Of a DNA stretch of 64,000 nucleotides, positions 1-8,823 are shown piece by piece. Source of the stretch: Eutreptiella sp. 'Long Island Sound 2002' (lineage: Eukaryota > Euglenozoa > Euglenophyceae > Eutreptiales > Eutreptiaceae); the NCBI GenBank assembly GCA_964036045.1, contig OZ038382.1, positions 117,605,429-117,669,428 on the forward strand, written 5' to 3'. A program made the translations under genes and the position numbers. The number at the start of each line of letters is the position of its first letter. The first letter of the stretch is position 1. A model generated the notes under the pieces. It was not told where the DNA came from, searched no databases, and worked only from the letters and a program-made list of their open reading frames with translations.

Positions 1-283
1 GAAGGCCTACTTCGCTGCTCACCCCGAGAAGAAGCCCAAGGAGCAGCGGATTTCCGATTGGAAGGCGAAGGGCGGAGACGGGGCAAAAGGCCAAGGCAAA
101 GGCCAAGGAAAAGGCGGAGGAGGAGGCTATGGTGGTGGACCTGGCCAAGACCGACGAGTGAGGTCGATCGAGGAGGTGGCTGAGGACATGTTGAGGACGT
201 TGGAGGAACTCAAAGCCCAGCAACGTGGTGGACAAAGTCCTGGCGGATCGCAGCCGGAAGGGGCTGCGGGAAGCCAAGTCTAG
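1..283 (+). CDS. gag: Gag C-terminus of Ty3-A1 (partial, 5' end outside window)
   Basis: Open in the frame starting at base 2 and ending at the TAG at 281-283. It encodes the last 93 residues of Gag: a lysine- and glycine-rich basic stretch (repeated GKGQ units around residues 30-45), then an acidic/leucine helical segment with EEVAEDMLRTLEEL. It matches the end of the A2 Gag (26552-26976) almost residue for residue. Gag forms the cytoplasmic particle that packages the RNA. The basic stretch lies downstream of the CCHC-like zinc knuckle seen in A2 and would bind RNA. The following pol is in the same frame. Confidence 0.85.
   Translation, partial: KAYFAAHPEKKPKEQRISDWKAKGGDGAKGQGKGQGKGGGGGYGGGPGQDRRVRSIEEVAEDMLRTLEELKAQQRGGQSPGGSQPEGAAGSQV
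281..283 (+). promoter_or_regulatory. Single in-frame UAG between gag and pol (putative readthrough site), Ty3-A1
   Basis: The gag TAG is followed by AGG AGC and an open frame that continues into pol 28 codons before the GTG at 365. The same arrangement is conserved in A2 (26552-26554) and in the distantly related Ty3-B (8821-8823). This suggests Gag-Pol is made by amber readthrough rather than by frameshifting. Confidence 0.6.
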
Positions 284-1528
284 AGGAGCCCCCACGGGAG
301 TGGGACCTCGGAGGTCTCTCCTCCGAAAATCAGTGGAATCCCAGAGAAAGCGAAGGCACATCGAGTGCCGAAGAAGCCTCCAGAAGAGCCAAAACTACTG
401 AGTTTCGCCACTCCCAACCCCTGGAGCGCCCTGCCAAGGGAACAACATGTCGGTACGGGACATGGCAAGAAGGAAGGAGCGACCAGGGAGAGCCCCGTGG
501 ACGGGCAGGACCAACCCAAGATCTACACCATCCGTGACCATACCCTTGAAGTCCTGATGCACCCGGACGTGCTAGAGTTGCATGCCGTGAGAGTCCTCCA
601 TACACCTCATGGCGACGAGCGGCAGTTGCACTTGAAAGTGCGAGTACGGTGTGGACGAGAGGAGGAGGTGGTGGATGTGTTGGTGGATACAGGTGCCCAG
701 GTGAGCCTGGTCCGGAGAGGGTTATTCAAGGAGGAATTCCTGCAGCCCAGCCGGAGACCGGTCCGCCTGAAGGTTGCCAACGGAGAGATTATGGGTGGTG
801 GCACCCATGAGACCACTATCAGTATGGAATTCTGGGAGCATGAGCGCTTGAACCGCCCTGATTTGGCGAAGAGAAGCACTCTATCCGGGAAATTCTATGT
901 GGCCGACATCACAGATTGGGATATGATCATGGGGTATGACTTCATGGTGGCAAATGCCATTGGAGCCCTTCCCGATCGTGCAACGCTGGTCCGGGAGGAT
1001 GATGAATGCCTCACATGGCTGTCCACGGACTATGCATGCGGATCATCCCAATGGAATGCTGAGGAAGAGGATCGAATCGTCCAAGCGGTGCAAGCTGTGG
1101 GTGCCAAGTCCAGAGGAGACCGCGGAGTTCAGTTCACGGAGTATGGAATGGCGCCGCAGGTGTATGCCAGGATGATCCAGACGCTGGGGGCGGAAGCGCC
1201 CGAGACGGACGTCTTTGCTTCCCGGGATGCCCCACTTCTGAGGAAGTGTAGGCGGCACTGGCATCGAGGAGACTCAGCCTGGCACCGGCATTGGGGTTTG
1301 AAGGAGTGGGGACCCATGTGTTGGCATGGCTCCCTGGACAATACCAGACGTACGGTGGAGAATATCATCGCGGATAGGGTGAAGGGGATCCTGGTCATAA
1401 CCGGCATAGGATCCACCCCATGTCCGCTGGAGGGTCTCAAGTCGACGCTGGACTCCATCACCCTGAACGAGATGTCATTCGGGCCAGAGGAGGAGTTGTT
1501 CATCGACGCCAAGGGTGTATCAATGCCC
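284..1528 (+). pseudogene. pol: Pol of Ty3-A1, 5' part: protease and degenerate MTase-like domain
   Basis: Open from the gag UAG to the Ty3-B insertion. It carries an aspartic protease with the active-site motif VDTGAQVSL (near 685-710) and the distal flap/substrate region DWDMIMGYDF. It is followed by the DVFASRDAPLL region, which aligns with the methyltransferase-like domain of Ty3-B and of DIRS-type elements but lacks an NPPF motif. The reading frame meets a TGA just inside Ty3-B; the rest of pol resumes at 12225. Before the insertion it was one ORF with the 12225-16051 segment, as shown by the uninterrupted A2 copy. The GTG at 365 is only the first start-like codon; I see no evidence of independent initiation. 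Confidence 0.85.
1524..1528. repeat. Target site duplication of Ty3-B, left copy (TGCCC)
   Basis: TGCCC occurs directly before the left end (TGAAAG) of Ty3-B and again directly after its right end (TTACA) at 12225-12229. Removing one copy and the element restores the A2-like pol reading frame. The 5-bp length is usual for Ty3/gypsy elements. Confidence 0.92.
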
Positions 1529-2060
1529 TGAAAGTGCTGCCCTGGGTCGTTGATGGTGCCGGAGGGCTCGGGGCCGGCAAGACCAGTGGGGCAGGCACGC
1601 GAGGAGTCGACCTGAACGCTGCTATTGGGGGTAGAACCGGAGACTCGGACACCAACGGAGGCAAGAGGAGCAACAACTGAAGCAAGATCCATGTTGAGTG
1701 TTATCCGGCAGAAAATCCCAGTCTATGAAGAAAATTGATGCGGATTATTCTAAATACATCTGAGTGTCCAAAACTGTCTGAAAAGATTTATATAAATCCA
1801 ATTATGAAAAATGTTTGGCCGATCTGGCCCGCGAGCGCGCGTCAGCGGCGAATGGCGATTCCAGCTAAATGATCGGAACGCGGCGGATTTACGGAGCATG
1901 GACCGCGGAATCAGATCCGGCATATCAGAAATATATAGGTCTGATCCTGAGACTGAGCTGCGAGGCGGCGATTCCGCCGAAGCAAAGAAAATGATCAAAA
2001 TGTAGCCAATCTGGACAGAATGTCTGAAAATCTGAGCAGATGGGGCTAGCCGCACTTACA
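1529..2060 (-). repeat. 3' LTR of Ty3-B
   Basis: 532 bp, TG...CA termini, almost identical to 11693-12224. It includes the TATA-like TTTATATAAAT (about 1789-1799). Because gag begins inside the LTR, this copy also carries the first 54 codons of a gag ORF (ATG at 1692) that run on into flanking Ty3-A1. Confidence 0.93.
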
Positions 2061-2070
2061 CTCCCCCTCC
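2061..2070 (-). other. Polypurine tract of Ty3-B
   Basis: On the minus strand GGAGGGGGAG abuts the TGTAAG start of the 3' LTR. This is the expected plus-strand DNA primer for LTR-element reverse transcription. Confidence 0.85.
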
Positions 2071-3709
2071 AAAAACACACTGGGGTGTGTCGCTACGTCA
2101 ACGAAGAACGTAGTGCGGGTAAGTCCCAGAAAAAATAGAGATGTAGCCTCGATGGGGCGAAATCTGCTTGATCTGACCTGATTTGGGCTGAATTGGCACT
2201 GAATCAGGAAGGATGAACCTGAAATGAGACAGAATGAGGAGTGACGAACAGTCCCTCGTGCAGTAAAACATTAGGTTAAGGGCTAAAAAGCATGTAAACG
2301 TATCGAGAATCGACACCAAACCATGCATTGGTTGAGAATGAGGCAGATTATTGGTGGATTGAGTGGGGGAATCAAGAAATGGAGTGACATCTCAGCGCTC
2401 TGGCACAGTTTAGCTGTCGCGGGCACGCTACGGTGTCCTCGCCGAACTCTACATCGTGTTAATCCCGCTTTTCTCGTTCTGAAAAGTGCAGCCTGTGCTT
2501 CAGATTGGGCGCATCTGGTGGATGATCACAAAATTCAGCAAGATTGGGATTGAGATTGAGCAGAGATGAAGGAGGTTAAGCAATCACAGAGAGGGAAAAC
2601 AATTACAACTGTAATCTGCAGACCCTAAGTGAACCACAGAAGGTGGGCTTGTTTTTCTGTTCACTTAGATCTAAACAGATCTTCGAGGAATGTGGAGTGA
2701 TGACAAGGAAAGCAACCTAAATTGTCCTAAAATCAGCAAATTCCCTAAGATGAAAGTGAAATGAAGCGAAATGTCTAGAACTGAAACTACTAACACTTTC
2801 GTTTAGACTAAAGTTAATATATATTGTCGTTTATTCAGCTCAATTGTGCTTTCCGGCACGTTGGTTCGCGAGCATCCAACAGATTCCATCAAAATGTGGA
2901 TCATGTGATGATGCATCATGATGGGACATGATGGCCCTGGATCCTTGGCATGTAACGCGCCGAAGGTTCGCTGAAGGCGCTTTACTGACAGTATATAACT
3001 GAGAGACACCGAATTTACAGTGGCGGTGGTGTCAATCGACTTGGACAAGGCCAATCTTTCGATGGAGTCCCACAAGACACTTGTATTCACCATTTTTGAC
3101 AGTTTCAGGTCGGATTGAGCTCACATTGGCGTGTGCCAAAAATACAACGAAGCTTACGGACTTCAGAGGTTGCTGTTAGAAGTCCCTAGAGCTCCTATGT
3201 GAAAGTTGTCTGAACAATTGACGTCTGGGTTTCGTGCAACAGTGGCAGAATGATGGACAAACCTGAGGATTTCAAGGTAAATTCAAGGAATCTGGATCTG
3301 AATCTGGACTTTGGCTTCAGCATCACGGCAAATGAAGGTAAGATCTGAGTTCCTGGCGTCGCAACTGGTGCAGCCAGTACTACAGGGGGTGCCTGTAGGG
3401 GTGAATGTCACCGGCCGGTGTTTTTACTATGTACATTTGCTTCCATCTGCACGAGTAGCCAAATTCCAGAAATGCACAGACCAACAGAGACAAGATTACC
3501 CCGAATCTGCCTGAATTAAGCCTGAGTTTGGTTTTTTCTGAACACGGCAGCACACTCCGTGGCTTTCGGTTTTCGACTTTCGATACGCTACCGAACGGAG
3601 ACCAAAGAAAAATTGATTGATTGACGTCAAATTATCAAACATTCGCAGTTCTCCACATCATGACATAAACAGAAAGAATGAACAGTGGATTGAGCAGAAT
3701 GTGGTTCTT
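2071..3709 (-). other. 3' non-coding region of Ty3-B
   Basis: About 1.6 kb between the pol stop and the polypurine tract, clearly more AT-rich than the coding part. The longest minus-strand ORF (2803-3093, 96 codons) resembles nothing I recognise and shows no catalytic motif. An extra env-like or antisense gene is not supported. I see no strong internal repeats. Confidence 0.55.
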
Positions 3710-4828
3710 TCAAGTCGAATTCGGCCAAGCACGAATACATGTGACCACCAACCTGTCTGGTCGGGCCCTCGTACGGCTTGGGCGCTGCAAATCAGCGGCC
3801 GAACTCGAAACTTGGTCCTCATTTGGCTCCTGGGCTGGCCTGACCGCAGGAGGGGGGATCGACGGATCAGCCCTGGAATGTGGCTGCTGAGGGCCGTAAA
3901 AGGCTGGATCTCGATTCACCACAGGTCGTTTTCCGTCGCTCTCCACTTGTCTGTCTGGTTTCGACAGACAGTCTGTCAGGAGTACTCCAATTTCGGGGTG
4001 CTTCTTCAGGAAGTCGATGAACCCCTTGGTGTATCCATGGACAAAAGATTGGGCTGGTTCCCAGTTGTTGTGACTGGAATCAAAGCCCCTCCACTCACAC
4101 AGAAATTCCCATTCGCCCTTGGCGTCACGTCTTGCTTCAACAATCCTCTTGAGTTCGTACTTCCCCCCTTCGATGACCCGATCAGACAAATGTTTCGCAG
4201 TCCAAAAGAGGGGTTTGACCCGATCCTTGGGGGAGGGGATCTCTCTCTTGAGGCGATCGCCCGAAACGTCAATTTCCCTGCTGACATCCACACGAATCCT
4301 CCACCTGTTCTCACCAAGACGCGCTGTAACAGCGAATGGCCCCTCCCACAAGGGAAGAAGCTTGTCATCTCCGTCCAGGGTGGTTTCGGATTTTCGAAGC
4401 CAAACTCGATCATCGACTTCAAAATTGTGGGGGTTTTTTCGGCCTTGATTCTGGACCCAAAGCCAGTCAGCTTGATGCTTCTCGATTAATTTCGAGACAG
4501 TTTTATCTGCTCGTTGGACTTCATCCAAAAACAACGAAGCATCTTTACAAGGGCGAGGATTATTCAACGGCATGTTCCACCAACACTTCTTTCGTCCAAA
4601 GACAATTTCATTTGGAGAAAGGCCATGATACAAAGGCGTGTTGTGGTAACGGCGAAGCATGGCGAACAGAATCTCAAGCCAATGGAAATCCTTTTCACTC
4701 GCGAGCTCCTTACGAAGCATATTTATAAGTGAGCGGCCGGCTCTTTCGCCTGGCAGCGCTCGATGCGAGTGGATTTCACATCGCAGGATGGGACATCCCA
4801 ACCTACCATCCAGGTCTGCGCGCACCAT
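3710..4828 (-). pseudogene. pol: Pol of Ty3-B, 3' frame: end of integrase plus chromodomain
   Basis: This frame carries the end of the integrase core (GERAGRSL, matching the NGRAEVAG region holding the catalytic Glu in Ty3-A), the conserved NTPLYHGLSPNEIVFG segment, an SH3-like region (WLWVQNQGRKN, PLWEGPFAV) and a C-terminal chromodomain (ELKRIVEARR, LCEWRGF, NNWEP). It is in a different frame from the main pol ORF ending at 4723; the two overlap by about 100 bp. Compared with Ty3-A, around 30 residues including the second catalytic Asp (the SDRG motif) are missing at the junction, so I infer a deletion that also shifted the frame. The tail after the chromodomain is Pro- and Arg-rich. Confidence 0.85.
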
Positions 4829-7800
4829 TTGGCGGCAGCCTTGCCAGTCATCGACTCAATGTTGCAAGGCAACACTTGAATGTAGCCGGAATGACGGCAC
4901 TGAATAAGGAGCACACCATTGACCTTTTTATTGGTCCAATGGCACTCTTCGTCATCGAGTTCACCGAGATAGAAAAAATCACTGGTGACTCTGTTAAAGA
5001 GGCGCTCCGGAATAGGATGAGGCCTCAGATGGCCGTGCTTCTTCGCGCTGGGGGGCGTCGAGACAGCACATTGGGCACATCCGGCGGCTACTTTCATGCA
5101 GTGAGTATAGAGCCGTGAGCCAAACAACCTATGTTTAATCATCGACCACAGTCGACGGCCATGTGCGTGGGGGGACTCCCATTTATGCCACCAGTTTAAC
5201 ACTCGGGGGGCCAGGGCGTCTGGTACGCACAATTTACCCTCCATCCACAGTTTCCCCCCATCCAACGAATACTCAGAAAAAATCCCATCCTTGTGAGCAT
5301 CTTTGGATTTGAGATTTCCAAAGACCTCTTTAAACATGGGATCCTGCAGATAATCGGACGTCCAGTCACGGATGATAAGGGAATCTTTCGGCAGGGGTGG
5401 AGTTTTGGCCGGATCCCGACGCTTAATGCCCTGGATCAACCGAAATCGACTTACTCGTCGGGTATAGTCAAACCGTTTCACACTCCCTGAGGAGGGATCG
5501 GTGACTTTTTCCACGACTTTCAGTGTTTTGGTGCAGATCTCATGAGCATGCGCCGGATCTGAAAAGGCCGTGATGTCGTGACACGGTAATGCGTGTTGTT
5601 TAACAGCGCAATGCATGCATGCACGTCGAATGAGCTTTTTTTCTTCCTGATCCCATTCGATGATGACATGGCGGTCCTGCTCCGTACCATGGATGTTGGT
5701 ACTTTGCAGCCCCTCTGAGGCGGGGTAAGCCCATCGGCTCAGAGCATCCACTACCGTGTTGTATTTTCCAGGCAAATATGATACATGGAGGTCAAACAGA
5801 CTGAGAAATTCGTGCCATCTGGCCCGTCGACCAGCTGGGCTCGCGACAGTATCAATGTGTTCGGTGGCCCAATACTCCAGAGATCGATGATCCGTCAGGA
5901 CCTCGACTCGATTGGTGCCAACCCACGATTGGTACTTTTTCAGCGCACAGATTATGGCATATGTTTCTTGCTCACGCGGCGACCATTGCATTTGGCGTGG
6001 GGCTAGCTTCCGAGACCAAAATGCAAGAGGGTAATGATCGCCAGTGGCTTCATCAACCTGTTCTAGGACAGCTCCGATCGCGTACCTAGATGCGTCGGTT
6101 CTAATGTAGACGGGTCGGTCGAATTGGGGCACATGCAGCGTGGCGACTTCACAGAGGGCCGCCTTCAAGTGATGGAAGGCCTCCTCGCACTCGTCAGTCC
6201 ACTTGACACGAACCTTTGAACCTGCCTTGCCCGCATCTCTCCCTACCTTCAATAATTCAGTAAGGGGGGCAGCAAATTTGGCATAATTCGGCACAAAAGT
6301 GTGGTAAAAATTGCAACAACCCAGGAATCCTCTCAACTCCGTGATTGTCTCAGGGCGCTTCCACTTCTGAAAAGCGACGAGCTTCCCTGGACTAGGTCGT
6401 CGGGTGCCATTCTCTAGGAGAGAACCACAAAATTCGACTGATTTTAAAAATAATTTTCCCTTCTTTGGCCCACAAATCAGCTGATTAGCATCAAGAATGT
6501 CCAAAACTTGGTTCAGCTGCTTTTCATGTAGGGCCACCAGCTCGGCTTCGGTCAGTCCCTCCCCCTCCGTCGCGATGATTATGTCATCTATGTACACACT
6601 CACAAAGGCACGAAGCTCAGGATGGGCTGTAAAAAGCACATCCTCCATCATTCTTTGAAAAAACGAAGGGGCGTTCTTCAGGCCCATGGGCATGACTGTC
6701 CACTGGACTGGGCCACATGGCGTGCACATACAAGTGAGAGGTCGGCTGTCCTTCCTCAACGGCATTTGGTGAAAGCCGTGACGGAGATCCAGCACAGAAA
6801 ACAAACGACCTCTTGCCCTCTTGGCGATTTCCTCCTCAATGAGGGGCAGGGGGTGCGAATCCGCCTTGGTTTCGGCGTTGAGATTGCGAAAATCAACAAC
6901 CATTCGCCAACCATCAATAGTGTTCTGGTCTGCAGGCGGCGGCTTCGGGACTGTGAAGGGTGCACAGCACCATTCGCTGGTCATACAACCCTCAAGCCAA
7001 CCAAATTCCCTTAGATTTCTCTCGATGATTTTTCTGAGGATCTCATGTTTATGTCCATGGTTCTCATAAGGACGCTGTTTCTTCGCCTTGTAACCTTCAC
7101 GAAGCTCGATGAAGGCTTCACCGAACTGCCCACGGACAGGGGGGTCTTTGATCAACTTCCCCGAAAGGGTTGTGTCCTTCCGTTCCTCAAAAATCTTTTC
7201 TCTTGCCTTGGAACACAATTCAGTGTCCACCTGATCGCCAGGAATTACTGTCGAAAAAACTTTGGCGACTTCTTCGGCCTTGGCAGGAAGAATCTTCTTA
7301 CGGATGTCCCTAAAGAGGTCCGTATCAACTGCCTCTTGAAGATAGGTGGGTCGCGTGTCGACATTCCAGAGATTATCTTCGTGATCCAGCTCCTCGAAAG
7401 GATCTATGAAAGCTTCCACAGGGGGTTTTTCATAAAAAACTCTGAATTTGCGGCGCGATTTAAGATTTTTCTTCGCCCGTGCACTGAAGATTCTTTTCGA
7501 TGTCGATCGTATTGGGGAAGAGGGAGACGAGGCGGATCCATTTGACGTTGGATCACCTTGGGTATCTGACGGACAAAAATCAGAAAAAATAGATTCATCA
7601 TCAGTACCACGCTCAACCTCAGATTCAGACCCAACACAGGAATCTGTACTAGAATCAGCAGAATTAGAGTCAGAAAGCTTTCCATCCACCAGGAATGCAA
7701 GCGAACTCCAGGACCGCTGTGGCAGGGGACCTGTGTCATCCCTGGCATACAGCTTAATCTTCCTGGGAAGTTCGATGTAATCTACACAAATGTCTTGTAA

Positions 7801-8820
7801 TTCCTGAAACCAAGGCTTGTCGTCCCACAAGGGCACAACTAAAATTGCCTGGGTTTTATCTTGCTTGATTTTGTGGATGACCTGCTGGATTAAGTGAAAC
7901 GGAGGATTAATCCACAACTTCTTGTCCCATTTATGGGTCCAAGCGTCGCTAAAGTGCTTGTCAAAGCGCTTGTTCTTACAGTTAGCAAAGGCATCATACT
8001 GTGGCCAAAAGGAATGGTGTTCATGAAAATATTCACAAATTGCATCGCGCCATTTGTCGACAACTCTGTAGGATGAAGAGTGCCAGCGCGAAGGGCATCG
8101 TGGCTGGGAGTCCCTACGAGGACATTCTAACTCTCGGGAGTAATCGGCACTCCCATTCACCTCTGCAATGGTGACATCTTCGCCAAATTTTGGTGTAACT
8201 TTTTGCTTCAAAGATTCTTCTGCACTTTTAAACCCTGCGTGCAAAAAACGAAATTCAGGACGCTCCAAGGGACCTGACTCCAGCAAAAAACAACGCCGAT
8301 GACCTACGGGCGCCACCCTGTTCTTGCGAAGCCAAGGATGGCCCAAGTAAAGGTCATACTTTATGTCGGCACGATAGAAGTAGTCATCCTTAAGGACAAC
8401 TTCCTCCACATTACCTTCTTCCCAAAGGTCTTGAGCGACCAAATGAGTTGATATATAACAACCGCGTTGCCCACCTGCGAGAGAATGTCCAGAAACTCCC
8501 TCGAGGGTAACAGGATGAGGCGACTCAAACACGCAGTCATCGGGTAAGAAAGAATTGGATTGGAGATTTACCTCTGCTCCATTGTCACACAAACAAGTGG
8601 CGAGGTGGAAATTTCCCTTGCAATCAGAGACCCACAGCTTTGTGACAAACTGACGGGCCCTGTGCTTGGACTGTACACCAACCTCGTCCACTACAACAGA
8701 AGGATCCGCTGCCGGATCCAGGGGAGAGGAGACAAGCGACCCTACATCAAGTAATGGTCGATCAGGAATCTGGGGATCATGCCTGAAATCGCCTGGGGAG
8801 GGGCGATTTTCGTGGCTCCC
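4723..8820 (-). CDS. pol: Ty3-B Pol: protease, MTase-like domain, RT, RNase H, integrase N-part
   Basis: Open in frame from the gag UAG. Counting from the GTG at 8691 (1322 codons): protease motif CDNGAEVN near residue 35 (DNGA instead of the usual D[ST]GA) and YLGHPWL near 115; a Dam/DIRS-like domain at 205-300 with YDAFANCKN, LWINPPF and ILVVPLW; an acidic serine-rich linker at 340-400; reverse transcriptase at 540-760 with LDLRHGFHQM and YIDDIII; RNase H at 860-985 with RTDASRYAIG and LTDHRSLEYW; integrase HHCC zinc region (HKW...HAHG...C..C) near 1165-1208 and the first core Asp in SDFFYLGE. The frame ends just after WDVP because of a deletion/frameshift and resumes in the frame of 3710-4828. 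Expression is probably by UAG readthrough from gag. Confidence 0.92.
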   Translation of the reverse strand, partial: GSHENRPSPGDFRHDPQIPDRPLLDVGSLVSSPLDPAADPSVVVDEVGVQSKHRARQFVTKLWVSDCKGNFHLATCLCDNGAEVNLQSNSFLPDDCVFESPHPVTLEGVSGHSLAGGQRGCYISTHLVAQDLWEEGNVEEVVLKDDYFYRADIKYDLYLGHPWLRKNRVAPVGHRRCFLLESGPLERPEFRFLHAGFKSAEESLKQKVTPKFGEDVTIAEVNGSADYSRELECPRRDSQPRCPSRWHSSSYRVVDKWRDAICEYFHEHHSFWPQYDAFANCKNKRFDKHFSDAWTHKWDKKLWINPPFHLIQQVIHKIKQDKTQAILVVPLWDDKPWFQELQDICVDYIELPRKIKLYARDDTGPLPQRSWSSLAFLVDGKLSDSNSADSSTDSCVGSESEVERGTDDESIFSDFCPSDTQGDPTSNGSASSPSSPIRSTSKRIFSARAKKNLKSRRKFRVFYEKPPVEAFIDPFEELDHEDNLWNVDTRPTYLQEAVDTDLFRDIRKKILPAKAEEVAKVFSTVIPGDQVDTELCSKAREKIFEERKDTTLSGKLIKDPPVRGQFGEAFIELREGYKAKKQRPYENHGHKHEILRKIIERNLREFGWLEGCMTSEWCCAPFTVPKPPPADQNTIDGWRMVVDFRNLNAETKADSHPLPLIEEEIAKRARGRLFSVLDLRHGFHQMPLRKDSRPLTCMCTPCGPVQWTVMPMGLKNAPSFFQRMMEDVLFTAHPELRAFVSVYIDDIIIATEGEGLTEAELVALHEKQLNQVLDILDANQLICGPKKGKLFLKSVEFCGSLLENGTRRPSPGKLVAFQKWKRPETITELRGFLGCCNFYHTFVPNYAKFAAPLTELLKVGRDAGKAGSKVRVKWTDECEEAFHHLKAALCEVATLHVPQFDRPVYIRTDASRYAIGAVLEQVDEATGDHYPLAFWSRKLAPRQMQWSPREQETYAIICALKKYQSWVGTNRVEVLTDHRSLEYWATEHIDTVASPAGRRARWHEFLSLFDLHVSYLPGKYNTVVDALSRWAYPASEGLQSTNIHGTEQDRHVIIEWDQEEKKLIRRACMHCAVKQHALPCHDITAFSDPAHAHEICTKTLKVVEKVTDPSSGSVKRFDYTRRVSRFRLIQGIKRRDPAKTPPLPKDSLIIRDWTSDYLQDPMFKEVFGNLKSKDAHKDGIFSEYSLDGGKLWMEGKLCVPDALAPRVLNWWHKWESPHAHGRRLWSMIKHRLFGSRLYTHCMKVAAGCAQCAVSTPPSAKKHGHLRPHPIPERLFNRVTSDFFYLGELDDEECHWTNKKVNGVLLIQCRHSGYIQVLPCNIESMTGKAAAKWCAQTWMVGWDVPSCDVKSTRIERCQAKEPAAHL

Positions 8821-8823
8821 CTA
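8821..8823 (-). promoter_or_regulatory. Single in-frame UAG between gag and pol (putative readthrough site), Ty3-B
   Basis: Gag ends GGT CAG AAC GCC TAG, and the same frame stays open (GGG AGC CAC...) for 44 codons to the first start-like codon of pol and through pol. No frameshift is needed. The same layout in the Ty3-A family, with similar downstream bases (AGG AGC), points to a shared readthrough strategy. Confidence 0.62.

Noticed and set aside
2803-3093. Possible env-like or extra gene downstream of Ty3-B pol
   Set aside because: Only 96 codons, without signal peptide, membrane segment or known motif.
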